Assembly (NCBI GenBank): GCA_902762295.1
Contig: CACWNX010000001.1
Location: 214,702 to 278,701, forward strand
DNA from: an uncultured Pseudomonadota bacterium
GTDB taxonomy: Bacteria; Pseudomonadota; Alphaproteobacteria; Rs-D84
Reading direction: 5' to 3'
Length of the DNA stretch: 64,000 bases
Made by a program: the position numbers and the translations under genes. Position 1 is the stretch's first letter; the number at the start of each line of letters is the position of its first letter. The notes under the pieces are model-generated. The model searched no databases. It was given only the letters and a program-made list of their open reading frames with translations, and had not been told where the DNA came from. Positions 54,407 to 61,199 of the stretch are shown here, in pieces.

Positions 54407-55726
54407 TTATTCACCCAATTTTTTTATCGATTCGGCCGACATTAAAATTTTATATTTTGCGTTTAATAGCGCCATATCCAATTGGTATAACCCGGCGGAA
54501 ACATCCGATAATTCAACCGCCGATGTTTGCCCGGCGGCAAATCGGTCGCGTGAAAAACCGTATGCCTTGGCGGCCAAATCACGTGCATTTTCCAACCCCT
54601 TCAAATTATTACGCAAATGATTATATTGCTTTATCGCATTAGAATATTTTTCCGAAGTAATTTTCTTTGACTTATCTAAATCTTGTCGTGCAGCTTCGGC
54701 ATTCATCGCATCAACTGTGGCATTTGCACGATTTACACCGCCACTGAATATAGGCACCTGCAACGATAACCCCCAATATGCCGATTGCGAATTTTCGTTA
54801 AACAAATTCTTAAACTTTTTATCCATCGTTGCATAGTTATACGAACCAACCGCCGCCAGTGTTGGATATCCACCGGCACGTTCGGACGAGGCCTTGGATT
54901 CATACATACGAACCTGTTGGTCCAAGATTTGCCATTCTGGGGTATTGGTAAGTTTTTTGTTTTCCAATTCCGGGAAAGTCCCTGGGAAATCATCGGTTAA
55001 ATTCAACGGTTCATCTATATCTATTCCGGCCAAAATCTTTAACATTCTATGCGCTGTATCACGGTTAAATTCTGCATCAGACAGATTTATTTCTTTTGTT
55101 GCGATATCTGATTCTATCTTGACCAAATTACTGCGATTTGCGCGCCCCGCACTGGTCAGTTTCTTTTTAGCCGCCACTGCATCATCCAGATTTTTCTTTG
55201 ATAATTTGACAATTTCATCGGTCATTTTTGCGGTCCAATACATATCCGCCGCCGCATAGCGAACTTCGCGTCTAACCATTTCTTTGCTGTATTCGCCCAT
55301 TTTAATTGCGTTGCGCACACTGTCTACCGCATTTCCAATTTTACCAAATGTATAAATTGGTTGTGTAATTGTCACACCCGCCATGAATATGTTATCCGGA
55401 ACCTCTAGCGATTCCAACCCCGCCAATGCCGGTATCAGTCCACCAATCTCGGGTGGTAATGTAACATTGTACGAATCAAATGGCTTTTCAACATTTATCA
55501 AATTCATATATGTTGCCGAAGCCTCTAATTTAAACCACCGATTTGCATTAACTGCGTCCAACGATGCCTGGGCTTTTTTCAGGTTTGCATCTGCTTTCTT
55601 TAAATCATTTGATTCTGCAACGATTTTTTGTATCGCATCATTTAGCGACAAATCAATTGCATACGATGCATCTATACAAACAAATCCGGCGTACAGCGCG
55701 ATTATTGCAATAATAAACTTACGCAT
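54407..55726 (-). CDS. tolC: TolC-family outer-membrane efflux protein
   Basis: The 439-residue protein has a signal peptide (residues 1-23, ending SYA), then IDLSLNDAIQKIVAES and long helical repeats with YKILMSAESIKKLG at the end. TolC proteins form the trimeric outer-membrane duct of tripartite pumps. Two repeats with LNDA and KIGNAVDSVRNA-type motifs are seen. Its ATG overlaps the marR stop, and the adaptor follows directly. Confidence 0.88.
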   Translation of the reverse strand: MRKFIIAIIALYAGFVCIDASYAIDLSLNDAIQKIVAESNDLKKADANLKKAQASLDAVNANRWFKLEASATYMNLINVEKPFDSYNVTLPPEIGGLIPALAGLESLEVPDNIFMAGVTITQPIYTFGKIGNAVDSVRNAIKMGEYSKEMVRREVRYAAADMYWTAKMTDEIVKLSKKNLDDAVAAKKKLTSAGRANRSNLVKIESDIATKEINLSDAEFNRDTAHRMLKILAGIDIDEPLNLTDDFPGTFPELENKKLTNTPEWQILDQQVRMYESKASSERAGGYPTLAAVGSYNYATMDKKFKNLFNENSQSAYWGLSLQVPIFSGGVNRANATVDAMNAEAARQDLDKSKKITSEKYSNAIKQYNHLRNNLKGLENARDLAAKAYGFSRDRFAAGQTSAVELSDVSAGLYQLDMALLNAKYKILMSAESIKKLGE

Positions 55727-56171
55727 TTTTTAACTCCATTTTCATCAAAATTTCATTCACAGATTTAAAGGCTTTTATTAAAATTTCTTCATCAATTTTA
55801 TCTATATCTTTGAACAGTGTCGCAATCGCAGAACGAAACATTTCTATAAATCGCTTTGCAACATCGGCACCATGTTCGGTCACCGAATACCATGTATTCC
55901 GACGATCATTTTCGTCCACCACACGCAAGACCAGCCCATCTCGTTCCATCTTGCGAAATGCGGCACACAAGTTTGGTGCCGGCAAAAATTCACGCGCCGC
56001 CAAATCTTTTAGACGTGTCCGCCCGGCAATATATAAATGAACCAAAAATTGAACCTGTTGGCGTGAATATTCGCCGAAATCAATCAGTCCACGATTTATT
56101 CGTTCTGATAATTTTGCAAACAATAAAATATTTTTTTCCAGCAAACCAACCAACTCGCGTTTAACGACCAT
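55719..56171 (-). CDS. MarR-family transcriptional regulator
   Basis: The 150-residue winged-helix protein contains RQQVQFLVHLYIAG, a helix-turn-helix (LKDLAAREFLPAPNLCAAFRKME) and the wing DENDRRNTWYSVTEHG. It heads the efflux operon (GGGGAGG before the ATG) and overlaps tolC by eight bases. MarR proteins usually repress their own operon and are released by small ligands. Confidence 0.9.
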   Translation of the reverse strand: MVVKRELVGLLEKNILLFAKLSERINRGLIDFGEYSRQQVQFLVHLYIAGRTRLKDLAAREFLPAPNLCAAFRKMERDGLVLRVVDENDRRNTWYSVTEHGADVAKRFIEMFRSAIATLFKDIDKIDEEILIKAFKSVNEILMKMELKNA

Positions 56172-56200
56172 GCCTGCCTCCCCTGTTTATTTTGTGTGAA

Positions 56201-56229
56201 GATATACCTATATTTGTTAAAGGTGACAA
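56201..56229 (-). promoter_or_regulatory. predicted promoter/operator of the marR efflux operon
   Basis: Minus-strand TTGTCA (56224-56229) and TATATC (56201-56206) have a 17-base spacer. The palindrome ATATA-GG-TATAT overlaps the -10 box (about 56203-56214), which is the usual place for a MarR operator. Both boxes are imperfect. Confidence 0.45.
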
Positions 56230-56287
56230 TTATTATAGTTTTTAATGATTATAATTTCAAGTCAAAAAACTAAAAAATATTTTATTA

Positions 56288-56315
56288 TTGCAAATTGGGC
56301 AAAAATGAATATAAT
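56288..56315 (+). promoter_or_regulatory. predicted tRNA-Gln promoter
   Basis: TTGCAA (56288-56293) and a perfect TATAAT (56310-56315) are 16 bases apart. They end 11 bases before the tRNA. Confidence 0.6.
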
Positions 56316-56326
56316 TGGGACAGTTT

Positions 56327-56400
56327 TGAGGTGTCGTCTAATGGTAGGACAAGAGATTTTGGTTCTCTTTATCATGGTTCGAATCCGTGCGCCTCAACCA
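56327..56400 (+). tRNA. tRNA-Gln (anticodon TTG), CCA encoded
   Basis: The acceptor stem TGAGGTG/CGCCTCA, D arm, five-base anticodon stem AGAGA/TCTCT with loop TTTTGGT, and the T loop in GGTTCGAATCC are all present. The 3' CCA is encoded. The anticodon TTG reads CAA and CAG. A promoter stands just upstream and a terminator follows after nine bases. Confidence 0.97.
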
Positions 56401-56409
56401 AAATTAAAC

Positions 56410-56432
56410 AATGCCCCAACAGGGCATTTTTT
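56410..56432 (+). terminator. terminator of tRNA-Gln
   Basis: AATGCCC (56410-56416) and GGGCATT (56422-56428) form a hairpin followed by further T. The wider flanks (CCAAAATTAAA and TTTAATTTT) extend the complementarity. Confidence 0.8.
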
Positions 56433-56442
56433 AATTTTCTTG

Positions 56443-56568
56443 GCGCACGGATCGGTGCGAGCGCCAGCGCAGCACCAATACGAGAATACACAATTAGAAA
56501 AATCTTAAAAAATCGACCAAGGCAGATTTTTTTGATTTTTGTTATTGTGTATCGAGGCACCCGTGCGC
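56443..56568. repeat. long imperfect palindrome (MITE-like)
   Basis: GCGCACGG...GTGC at the left can pair with GCAC-CCGTGCGC at the right end. Inside this, ATACACAAT (56486-56494) pairs with ATTGTGTAT (56544-56552), and AAAAATC with GATTTTT, around a smaller stem. The whole could fold as one extended hairpin. Confidence 0.5.
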
Positions 56569-56600
56569 ATTCCAGAGAGCAAAAATATAAGACTTTGGCG

Positions 56601-56737
56601 AGTTCGAAAGTTTATTTTTAAAAATCCATGTTCTTTTTTACACTTTCGAACTTTTGGTTGTTCTTGGCTATATCAACATATTTACATTAATGAAAACAAG
56701 TTTGTATCAATACCCCACACAAAAAAACTTTCGAACT
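56601..56737. repeat. three copies of the eleven-base motif ACTTTCGAACT
   Basis: The motif occurs inverted at 56601-56611 (as AGTTCGAAAGT) and direct at 56642-56652 and 56727-56737. The first two make an inverted pair with 30 bases between. Such spacing could suit a DNA-binding protein or a recombinase. Confidence 0.5.
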
Positions 56738-56781
56738 GGTAAAAAGGTTAGATTTGCAACAATAATATACCCCGCACGACA

Positions 56782-57813
56782 TTACCGTTCAATGTGGTTG
56801 TGGTGTGTGGGCGAAACTATCGTTTTTTCTTGTTTTTGTTTATTTTTAACTTTAACATCGGCCAAGTTAAATAATAATGTCCTTTTATCTGCTTCCGTTA
56901 AATAACCAATCTGTTCTAATTTATCTAAATATTTTTCCATTTCGCTTGGATTGACTTCTGATATGATACTTTGTAAAAAAAACTTGGCTTTATCGGGTGA
57001 AACTTTCCCAAGTTCATCCCAAAACTTTTCATTCTTAGCAATTTCGTAATAATTATCTGGTGAAGTAATTTTTGTAATCATGTATGGCACGCCAGTATGA
57101 TTTTTTAATATATGATATATTTTATTACCTGGTTTTAATTCAGATGTTATAAATTCTACACCTGATTTAGTTGGTTGTTTTTGTGGGTCCACTGCATACC
57201 AATTACCATCCTGCATTTTTATACACGGAATAGTATGACCACGCATACCATCATGCAAATAATTCCACTGAGTACTACTAAGAAATAGCAATCTATCTGA
57301 TGGTATCTGTTGTTCTGGGGGTAAAACAGAATTTACATAAGCAAATGCATCCGCAGCATTACCGCAAGAAGCATAAAAATGATATTTCATCACATTTTTA
57401 CCACTAAGCGCAAACTTCAATTTATCATAATCATCTAATTTATGGATTTGGGTATATTTTTTTATATCTTTTAACATAACCCTTATTTCTTGTAACACCG
57501 CTTTCTCAAATTCTGATTGGTTATATTGTGTATTTTTATCTTCAAATTCATTTATTTTTTCAAGAACAATTTTATTAACATATAAATCATAATTTACAAT
57601 GTTTTTTATCTCTCCTTGTTCTGCTTCTGTCAAATTTTTTTGTAAAAACAACTTCAATCCATTAAAACCACTAGGACCTTCCATCAAACTACCATTTTCA
57701 TCAAATTTGGTAGAGTCAGTAATTCCGTGCATTTTATAAATTATATTTTTTATCTTATCATACATTTCTTTTTCTTGGTCATTTTTACGAATTTCATCAG
57801 GACTTACATACAT
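56782..57813 (-). CDS. transglutaminase-like cysteine-enzyme protein, unknown role
   Basis: The 343-residue protein has no signal peptide. Its first 140 residues are helical and charged. A likely Cys-His-Asp triad follows: C150 in YASCGNAADAF, H193 in RGHTIPC, and D209 in NWYAVDPQ. This is the spacing and context seen in transglutaminase/papain-like folds. The C-terminus is helical, then Lys/Gln-rich, and ends VSPTHHNHIER. A strong ribosome site AAAGGAG precedes the ATG at 57813. It lies alone in the tRNA-adjacent segment and is A/T-rich. It might be a host-directed effector, a toxin or a protein-modifying enzyme; none is shown. Confidence 0.65.
   Translation of the reverse strand: MYVSPDEIRKNDQEKEMYDKIKNIIYKMHGITDSTKFDENGSLMEGPSGFNGLKLFLQKNLTEAEQGEIKNIVNYDLYVNKIVLEKINEFEDKNTQYNQSEFEKAVLQEIRVMLKDIKKYTQIHKLDDYDKLKFALSGKNVMKYHFYASCGNAADAFAYVNSVLPPEQQIPSDRLLFLSSTQWNYLHDGMRGHTIPCIKMQDGNWYAVDPQKQPTKSGVEFITSELKPGNKIYHILKNHTGVPYMITKITSPDNYYEIAKNEKFWDELGKVSPDKAKFFLQSIISEVNPSEMEKYLDKLEQIGYLTEADKRTLLFNLADVKVKNKQKQEKTIVSPTHHNHIER
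56796..56817. repeat. left copy of a 22-base inverted repeat
   Basis: This copy lies at the 3' end of the transglutaminase-like gene and matches 57917-57938 in inverted orientation at 21 of 22 positions. Here it encodes the VSPTHHN stretch. Confidence 0.6.
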
Positions 57814-57916
57814 TGAAACACTCCTTTGTACAAGCAATATAACAAATTTTCAATAATTCTGCAATTCTAATTAATAAAAGGAGCCCTCTAAGAAAATTGA
57901 CATATCTTTAACTCGC

Positions 57917-57938
57917 GTTTCGCCTACACACCACAACC
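57917..57938. repeat. right copy of a 22-base inverted repeat
   Basis: This copy stands upstream of the transglutaminase-like gene on the other strand, 1.1 kb from the left copy. It could be read as the end of a second copy of the gene (VSPTHHN in one plus-strand frame), followed by a terminator-like hairpin. Confidence 0.6.
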
Positions 57939-57976
57939 AAAAATTCAACCGGCTTTATGCCGGTTTAATTTTTGGT
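57936..57976. terminator. large terminator-like hairpin
   Basis: ACCAAAAATT (57936-57945) pairs with AATTTTTGGT (57967-57976), and AACCGGC (57947-57953) pairs with GCCGGTT (57959-57965) inside it. No complete gene ends here. It may be the terminator of a lost gene or part of a repeat element resembling the tRNA-Gln flank. Confidence 0.6.
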
Positions 57977-57978
57977 CG

Positions 57979-57994
57979 CGCACGGATCGTTGCG
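57979..57994. repeat. right copy of CGCACGGATCG-TGCG direct repeat
   Basis: This sixteen-base unit matches 56444-56459 at 15 positions and in the same orientation. Both copies follow a T-rich TTAATTTT tract after a terminator. The pair brackets about 1.5 kb that includes the transglutaminase-like gene. Confidence 0.5.
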
Positions 57995-58065
57995 CGCCCA
58001 AGAAAAACACTTGCGGAATTTTCTGACAGAATTTAAAATCTGGACAATACAGTACAAGGAATATC

Positions 58066-58620
58066 ATGACACAAAACAAATATCAAAACATTATCACTAA
58101 TGAAGAAGTTAATCAAAACAAACTGGACCGCGCCGATGCAATTATTTCCGAACTTTACCACAAAATGCCGAAATATATCGCCAATGGTCACGGACCTTTT
58201 TTAGCCGCAATTTATGACAATGACGGAAATTTAATTGCAGAATCGGCGAACAGTGTTCTATCAGACAAATGCAGCAATAATCATGCGGAAACAAATGTAA
58301 TTCGCGCCGCCGAAGAAAAACTTGGTACACACGATTTATCAAAATACAATTTATCGCTGTATATAACCGCCGAACCATGCATGATGTGCATCGGCGCAAT
58401 TATGTGGTCTGGAATCCGTGCGGTTTATTATGGTGTTCCGTCTATAACAGTTGAAAAAATCACAGGATTTGACGAAGGGTTCAAACCAAATTGGTTGCAC
58501 GAATTCGCAACGCGCAATATTACTGTATATGGAAATATTGCACCCGAATCTGGTGAACGCGTATTGCGCGATTATGTCACAAATAATGGAACGATATACA
58601 AACCAAAACGAACATATTAA
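58066..58620 (+). CDS. nucleoside/guanine-type deaminase
   Basis: The 184-residue enzyme belongs to the cytidine/deoxycytidylate deaminase superfamily. The zinc site is H73-A-E75 and C105-x2-C108 (TAEPCMMCIGAIMWSG). GPFLAAIYDNDGN and the C-terminal MRDYV-like end fit the guanine deaminase GuaD group better than TadA. It lies alone, overlapping the convergent LysR gene by four bases. Substrate is uncertain. Confidence 0.82.
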   Translation: MTQNKYQNIITNEEVNQNKLDRADAIISELYHKMPKYIANGHGPFLAAIYDNDGNLIAESANSVLSDKCSNNHAETNVIRAAEEKLGTHDLSKYNLSLYITAEPCMMCIGAIMWSGIRAVYYGVPSITVEKITGFDEGFKPNWLHEFATRNITVYGNIAPESGERVLRDYVTNNGTIYKPKRTY

Positions 58621-59519
58621 TAATATATGTCAATCGGAACTTCGTGTCCGGTGCAAAAATCTATAAAGAAATTAACAAATGCACGAACCTTTGGCGTTTC
58701 GGCGATTTCGGTCCGACAAACACATTGAGTTTCCATTTCATATTCAAAATCTAAATCTTGCAGACAAACCAGGTTTTTACCGCTTTCTTCAAACCACGAT
58801 GGGAAAACCGTAATACCGTCACCATCGCTGACCAAACGATATATTAATGCCAACGAATCGGATGTAGTATTTAAATGTTTTGCTCGTTTTATAATACTTT
58901 GCACTTCGGGCAAGTTCATATAACGAATAACCATACATAAATCATGGTTTTCTAATAAATCATTTATATTTTTGGGAACGCCATGTGTTTCCAGATACTT
59001 TTTACTGGTATAAAATTTTAGGTGTGTTTTAAACTTAAACAAAACTGTTCCATGAATATCTGGATGTAATTTCGGTTTAACAATTAAAATATCCATATTG
59101 TCTATATCTGGTTCTTTCCGCATTAATAATTCAAGGCGAATTTTTGGATATTTTGCATAAAATTCAGACAAATCTTTCATAATAAAACTGCCGAACAGCC
59201 CTTCTTCTGTCCAAACAGACATAGAACCAGACAAAGCATTCACATCTACAAAATTTTCTGAAATTTTATTCAGCAATTCTTCTATATTCAATATATCATT
59301 ATAGATAAGTTGTGTAGAATTTGTTGGTTGGCTGCCATCAAAATTTCTGTTGATAAGTTTAGTATGAAATCTTTCTTCTAAACTCTTAATCAGTTGGGAC
59401 AGATTAGAGTTTTTAATGCCGTTTTCACCCGCCGCGATTTGAATACTACCCTTATCAACAACTTCTTTCAGTGCCAATAATTCTTTTAATAAAATTATTT
59501 TCTTTTTCAATGTGGACAT
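58617..59519 (-). CDS. LysR-type transcriptional regulator
   Basis: The 300-residue protein has an N-terminal winged helix-turn-helix (KEVVDKGSIQIAAGENGIKN) and NLSQLIKSLEERF. A periplasmic-binding effector domain follows, with SVWTEEGLFGSFIM and LVSDGDGITVFPSWFEE. It lies 44 bases downstream of the small HTH gene on the same strand and faces the deaminase, which may be a target. AGGA lies before the ATG. The inducer is unknown. Confidence 0.85.
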   Translation of the reverse strand: MSTLKKKIILLKELLALKEVVDKGSIQIAAGENGIKNSNLSQLIKSLEERFHTKLINRNFDGSQPTNSTQLIYNDILNIEELLNKISENFVDVNALSGSMSVWTEEGLFGSFIMKDLSEFYAKYPKIRLELLMRKEPDIDNMDILIVKPKLHPDIHGTVLFKFKTHLKFYTSKKYLETHGVPKNINDLLENHDLCMVIRYMNLPEVQSIIKRAKHLNTTSDSLALIYRLVSDGDGITVFPSWFEESGKNLVCLQDLDFEYEMETQCVCRTEIAETPKVRAFVNFFIDFCTGHEVPIDIYY

Positions 59520-59563
59520 AACATGTATCCTATACGAATAAATACCTTTGTAAACAAAAATAT

Positions 59564-59791
59564 TTAATCACAGATACATTTTATAAAGTCCTGTAAAGTT
59601 TTCCCCGTAGAATTCAATATTTTTGCGATACTGTTTGTGGATGGCCATCTTGGCTGACCATATTTGGACCAACGTTTACTTTTGTTGAATGTTGTCGCAT
59701 CTAAACCTGAAAACCTTGCCAATCCCGAACAAGACATATTGTGTTGAAATGCGAAATTATCAATTGCCTGCCAAATATCTTTGTGTGTCAT
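59564..59791 (-). CDS. stand-alone HTH protein, like the N-terminus of S24 repressors
   Basis: The 75-residue protein resembles the DNA-binding N-terminus of alphaproteobacterial S24/LexA-like repressors: IWQAIDNFAFQHNMS, CSGLARFSGLDATTFN, then QPRWPSTNSIAKILN. No peptidase domain follows; the gene stops after FIKCICD. AAAGGAG precedes the ATG at 59791. Two perfect palindromes lie in the long gap upstream, and it is probably co-transcribed with the LysR gene. Confidence 0.75.
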   Translation of the reverse strand: MTHKDIWQAIDNFAFQHNMSCSGLARFSGLDATTFNKSKRWSKYGQPRWPSTNSIAKILNSTGKTLQDFIKCICD

Positions 59792-59863
59792 TTTAGTCTC
59801 CTTTGCTGTATGTGACAATGTTTATTATATTTATTTTTTTTAAATTCATTTTACCCTATTTTC

Positions 59864-59878
59864 AGATACCAGGTATCT
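59864..59878. promoter_or_regulatory. perfect palindrome AGATACC-A-GGTATCT
   Basis: Seven-base arms surround one central base. A wider pair, TACCC and GGGTA, flanks it about a dozen bases away on each side. This is a good candidate operator for the HTH protein 73 bases downstream, probably for autoregulation. Confidence 0.55.
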
Positions 59879-59965
59879 AAAAACGGGTATTTTCCCTGCA
59901 ACAAAACACGATAAAATTCAATATAAACAACCAAATACACACAAAATTCCACCAAATTGTTATAT

Positions 59966-59986
59966 AATGTTAATTTGCTTAACATT
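59966..59986. promoter_or_regulatory. perfect palindrome AATGTTAA-N5-TTAACATT
   Basis: Eight-base arms flank TTTGC, directly after a TATAAT-like box in the plus direction. It may be a regulator site. No plus-strand gene follows for 2 kb or more. Confidence 0.45.
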
Positions 59987-60132
59987 ACGACCAACAAAAT
60001 CTGACACAACCATTGGTTTCCTAGGGTTTTTGTCCATTTATTTATCGGGGAAAATTTGTATATTAGGAAAAAATATACTGTACATATTATAAGTGTAAAA
60101 ATATTGCTATAACATCAAAACAAACATCATTA

Positions 60133-60477
60133 TTACATGGTCAAATCGTATGACATTTCCAATAACTTTTTAACATTTTTCATTGGCACACTGCCATCCA
60201 GTAATACAGACACCCAATTATTTTTGTTCATATGATACGCCGGTAGAATTCCCGGCACCCCGCGCAAGAATTCCACGTTATCGGTTTTAACATTTATAAT
60301 ATCAACATCTGCATCACCCGGAATTTTCAAAACACTGCGCGGTACAGAACCAACCAGCGCGAACCATTTTTGGTTATCATGATGCCGAAAAATGCAATAT
60401 GTCGGATAACGTCGCCACAAATATTCCGGGGCAACACAATATTTTTTATTTATAAAATCCATAACCTGATGTCGCAT
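60133..60477 (-). CDS. MmcQ/YjbR-family protein
   Basis: The 114-residue protein has the MmcQ/YjbR pattern: YPTYCIFRHHDNQKWFALVG, and the C-terminal NKNNWVSVLLDGSVP and LLEMSYDLT. The family is small, soluble and double-wing-like, with unknown function and occasional links to DNA binding. I used the ATG at 60477. A TTG at 60495 and an ATG at 60462 are alternatives. It is last in the lolC-lolD operon. Confidence 0.8.
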   Translation of the reverse strand: MRHQVMDFINKKYCVAPEYLWRRYPTYCIFRHHDNQKWFALVGSVPRSVLKIPGDADVDIINVKTDNVEFLRGVPGILPAYHMNKNNWVSVLLDGSVPMKNVKKLLEMSYDLTM

Positions 60478-60504
60478 TTGGCCCAGATAATACAAACATA
60501 TTTT

Positions 60505-61188
60505 TTACTTAATCGGTTCTAAACATTGACCATTACCATCCTTTGGACAACAGCCAAAGACCATCGGTTTAACCTCTTTAAAAACTTCACCCTCGCAACA
60601 GCCATATCGATTCGGTTGCATGCCATCACCACACAGACCTTTTGAAAGATTTTCAATTATCTGGGCATTTTTGGCGTCTTCTTCGGCCGCCAATTCTTCC
60701 GGGGTTTTTTCGGGTTCTGGAACTTGTTCTGGTTCAGGTTGTGCAACAACCTCGGGTTCAGGTTCGGGTTCTGGTGTATCAAAAACTTGCACCGGATTTA
60801 TATTATTATAGTTATGAACCGGTCGCCGATTCGTTGTTGTCGCACATTGTGCACGTTGCCGACCAATCATCGAATCCAGTTCAGATTGTAATTCAGGATA
60901 TGATTTAACATCTTCACGCAATTCTGCAATTTGTTTATTTATTTCATCACATGTCATACGCGCAACAACACCACGCGGCACAACCGCCTTTTCAGATACC
61001 TCTGTTGTTGTCACATATTCTATATCATCATCATCAAAAAATTCATCCGTATCAAAATCACTCCACTCGTCATCTGCGTACTCGTATCCAGATGTCGCGT
61101 CGGTCAACACATCATCACCATCCGCCATAAATGCCGATGTCGTTGCGAAAACAATAATCGCAATAATCCCAAGGGTTTTATATTCCAT
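60505..61188 (-). CDS. secreted acidic protein with C-terminal CC...GCCP module
   Basis: The 227-residue protein has a signal peptide (residues 1-20), then a very acidic stretch (about 28-57), a coiled coil with CDEINKQIAELRED, and a Glu/Pro-rich linker (EPEPEPEVV). The C-terminal module has GLCGDG, YGCCEGE, VFGCCPKDG and CLEPIK. The module matches the small protein at 38783-39022. The function is unknown. It lies 11 bases after the previous gene and about 27 bases before the MmcQ gene. Confidence 0.7.
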   Translation of the reverse strand: MEYKTLGIIAIIVFATTSAFMADGDDVLTDATSGYEYADDEWSDFDTDEFFDDDDIEYVTTTEVSEKAVVPRGVVARMTCDEINKQIAELREDVKSYPELQSELDSMIGRQRAQCATTTNRRPVHNYNNINPVQVFDTPEPEPEPEVVAQPEPEQVPEPEKTPEELAAEEDAKNAQIIENLSKGLCGDGMQPNRYGCCEGEVFKEVKPMVFGCCPKDGNGQCLEPIK

Positions 61189-61199
61189 GACAATTCCTT

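Larger units (their letters stand above)
56401..56781. other. 380-base repeat-rich gap after tRNA-Gln, no gene seen
   Basis: No convincing coding sequence is visible. The gap contains the tRNA terminator, a long imperfect palindrome and three copies of an eleven-base motif. It then runs into the transglutaminase-like gene, which faces it. The composition is very A/T-rich from 56585 onward. Confidence 0.6.
59792..60132. other. 340-base regulatory gap with two perfect palindromes
   Basis: No gene is visible. The gap is A/T-rich and lies upstream of the small HTH gene. It contains palindromes at 59864-59878 and 59966-59986 and a TATAAT near 59963. It could hold promoters for both directions or a small RNA, but none is clear. 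Confidence 0.55.

Noticed and set aside
57841-58020. A second tRNA before the deaminase gene
   Set aside because: The sequence before CAACCA has no acceptor, D or T-arm pairing. The resemblance is limited to CAACCA and a following hairpin.
56401-58065. A CRISPR array or integrase-bearing island
   Set aside because: Repeats are too few and irregular for CRISPR, and no cas, integrase or transposase gene is present.
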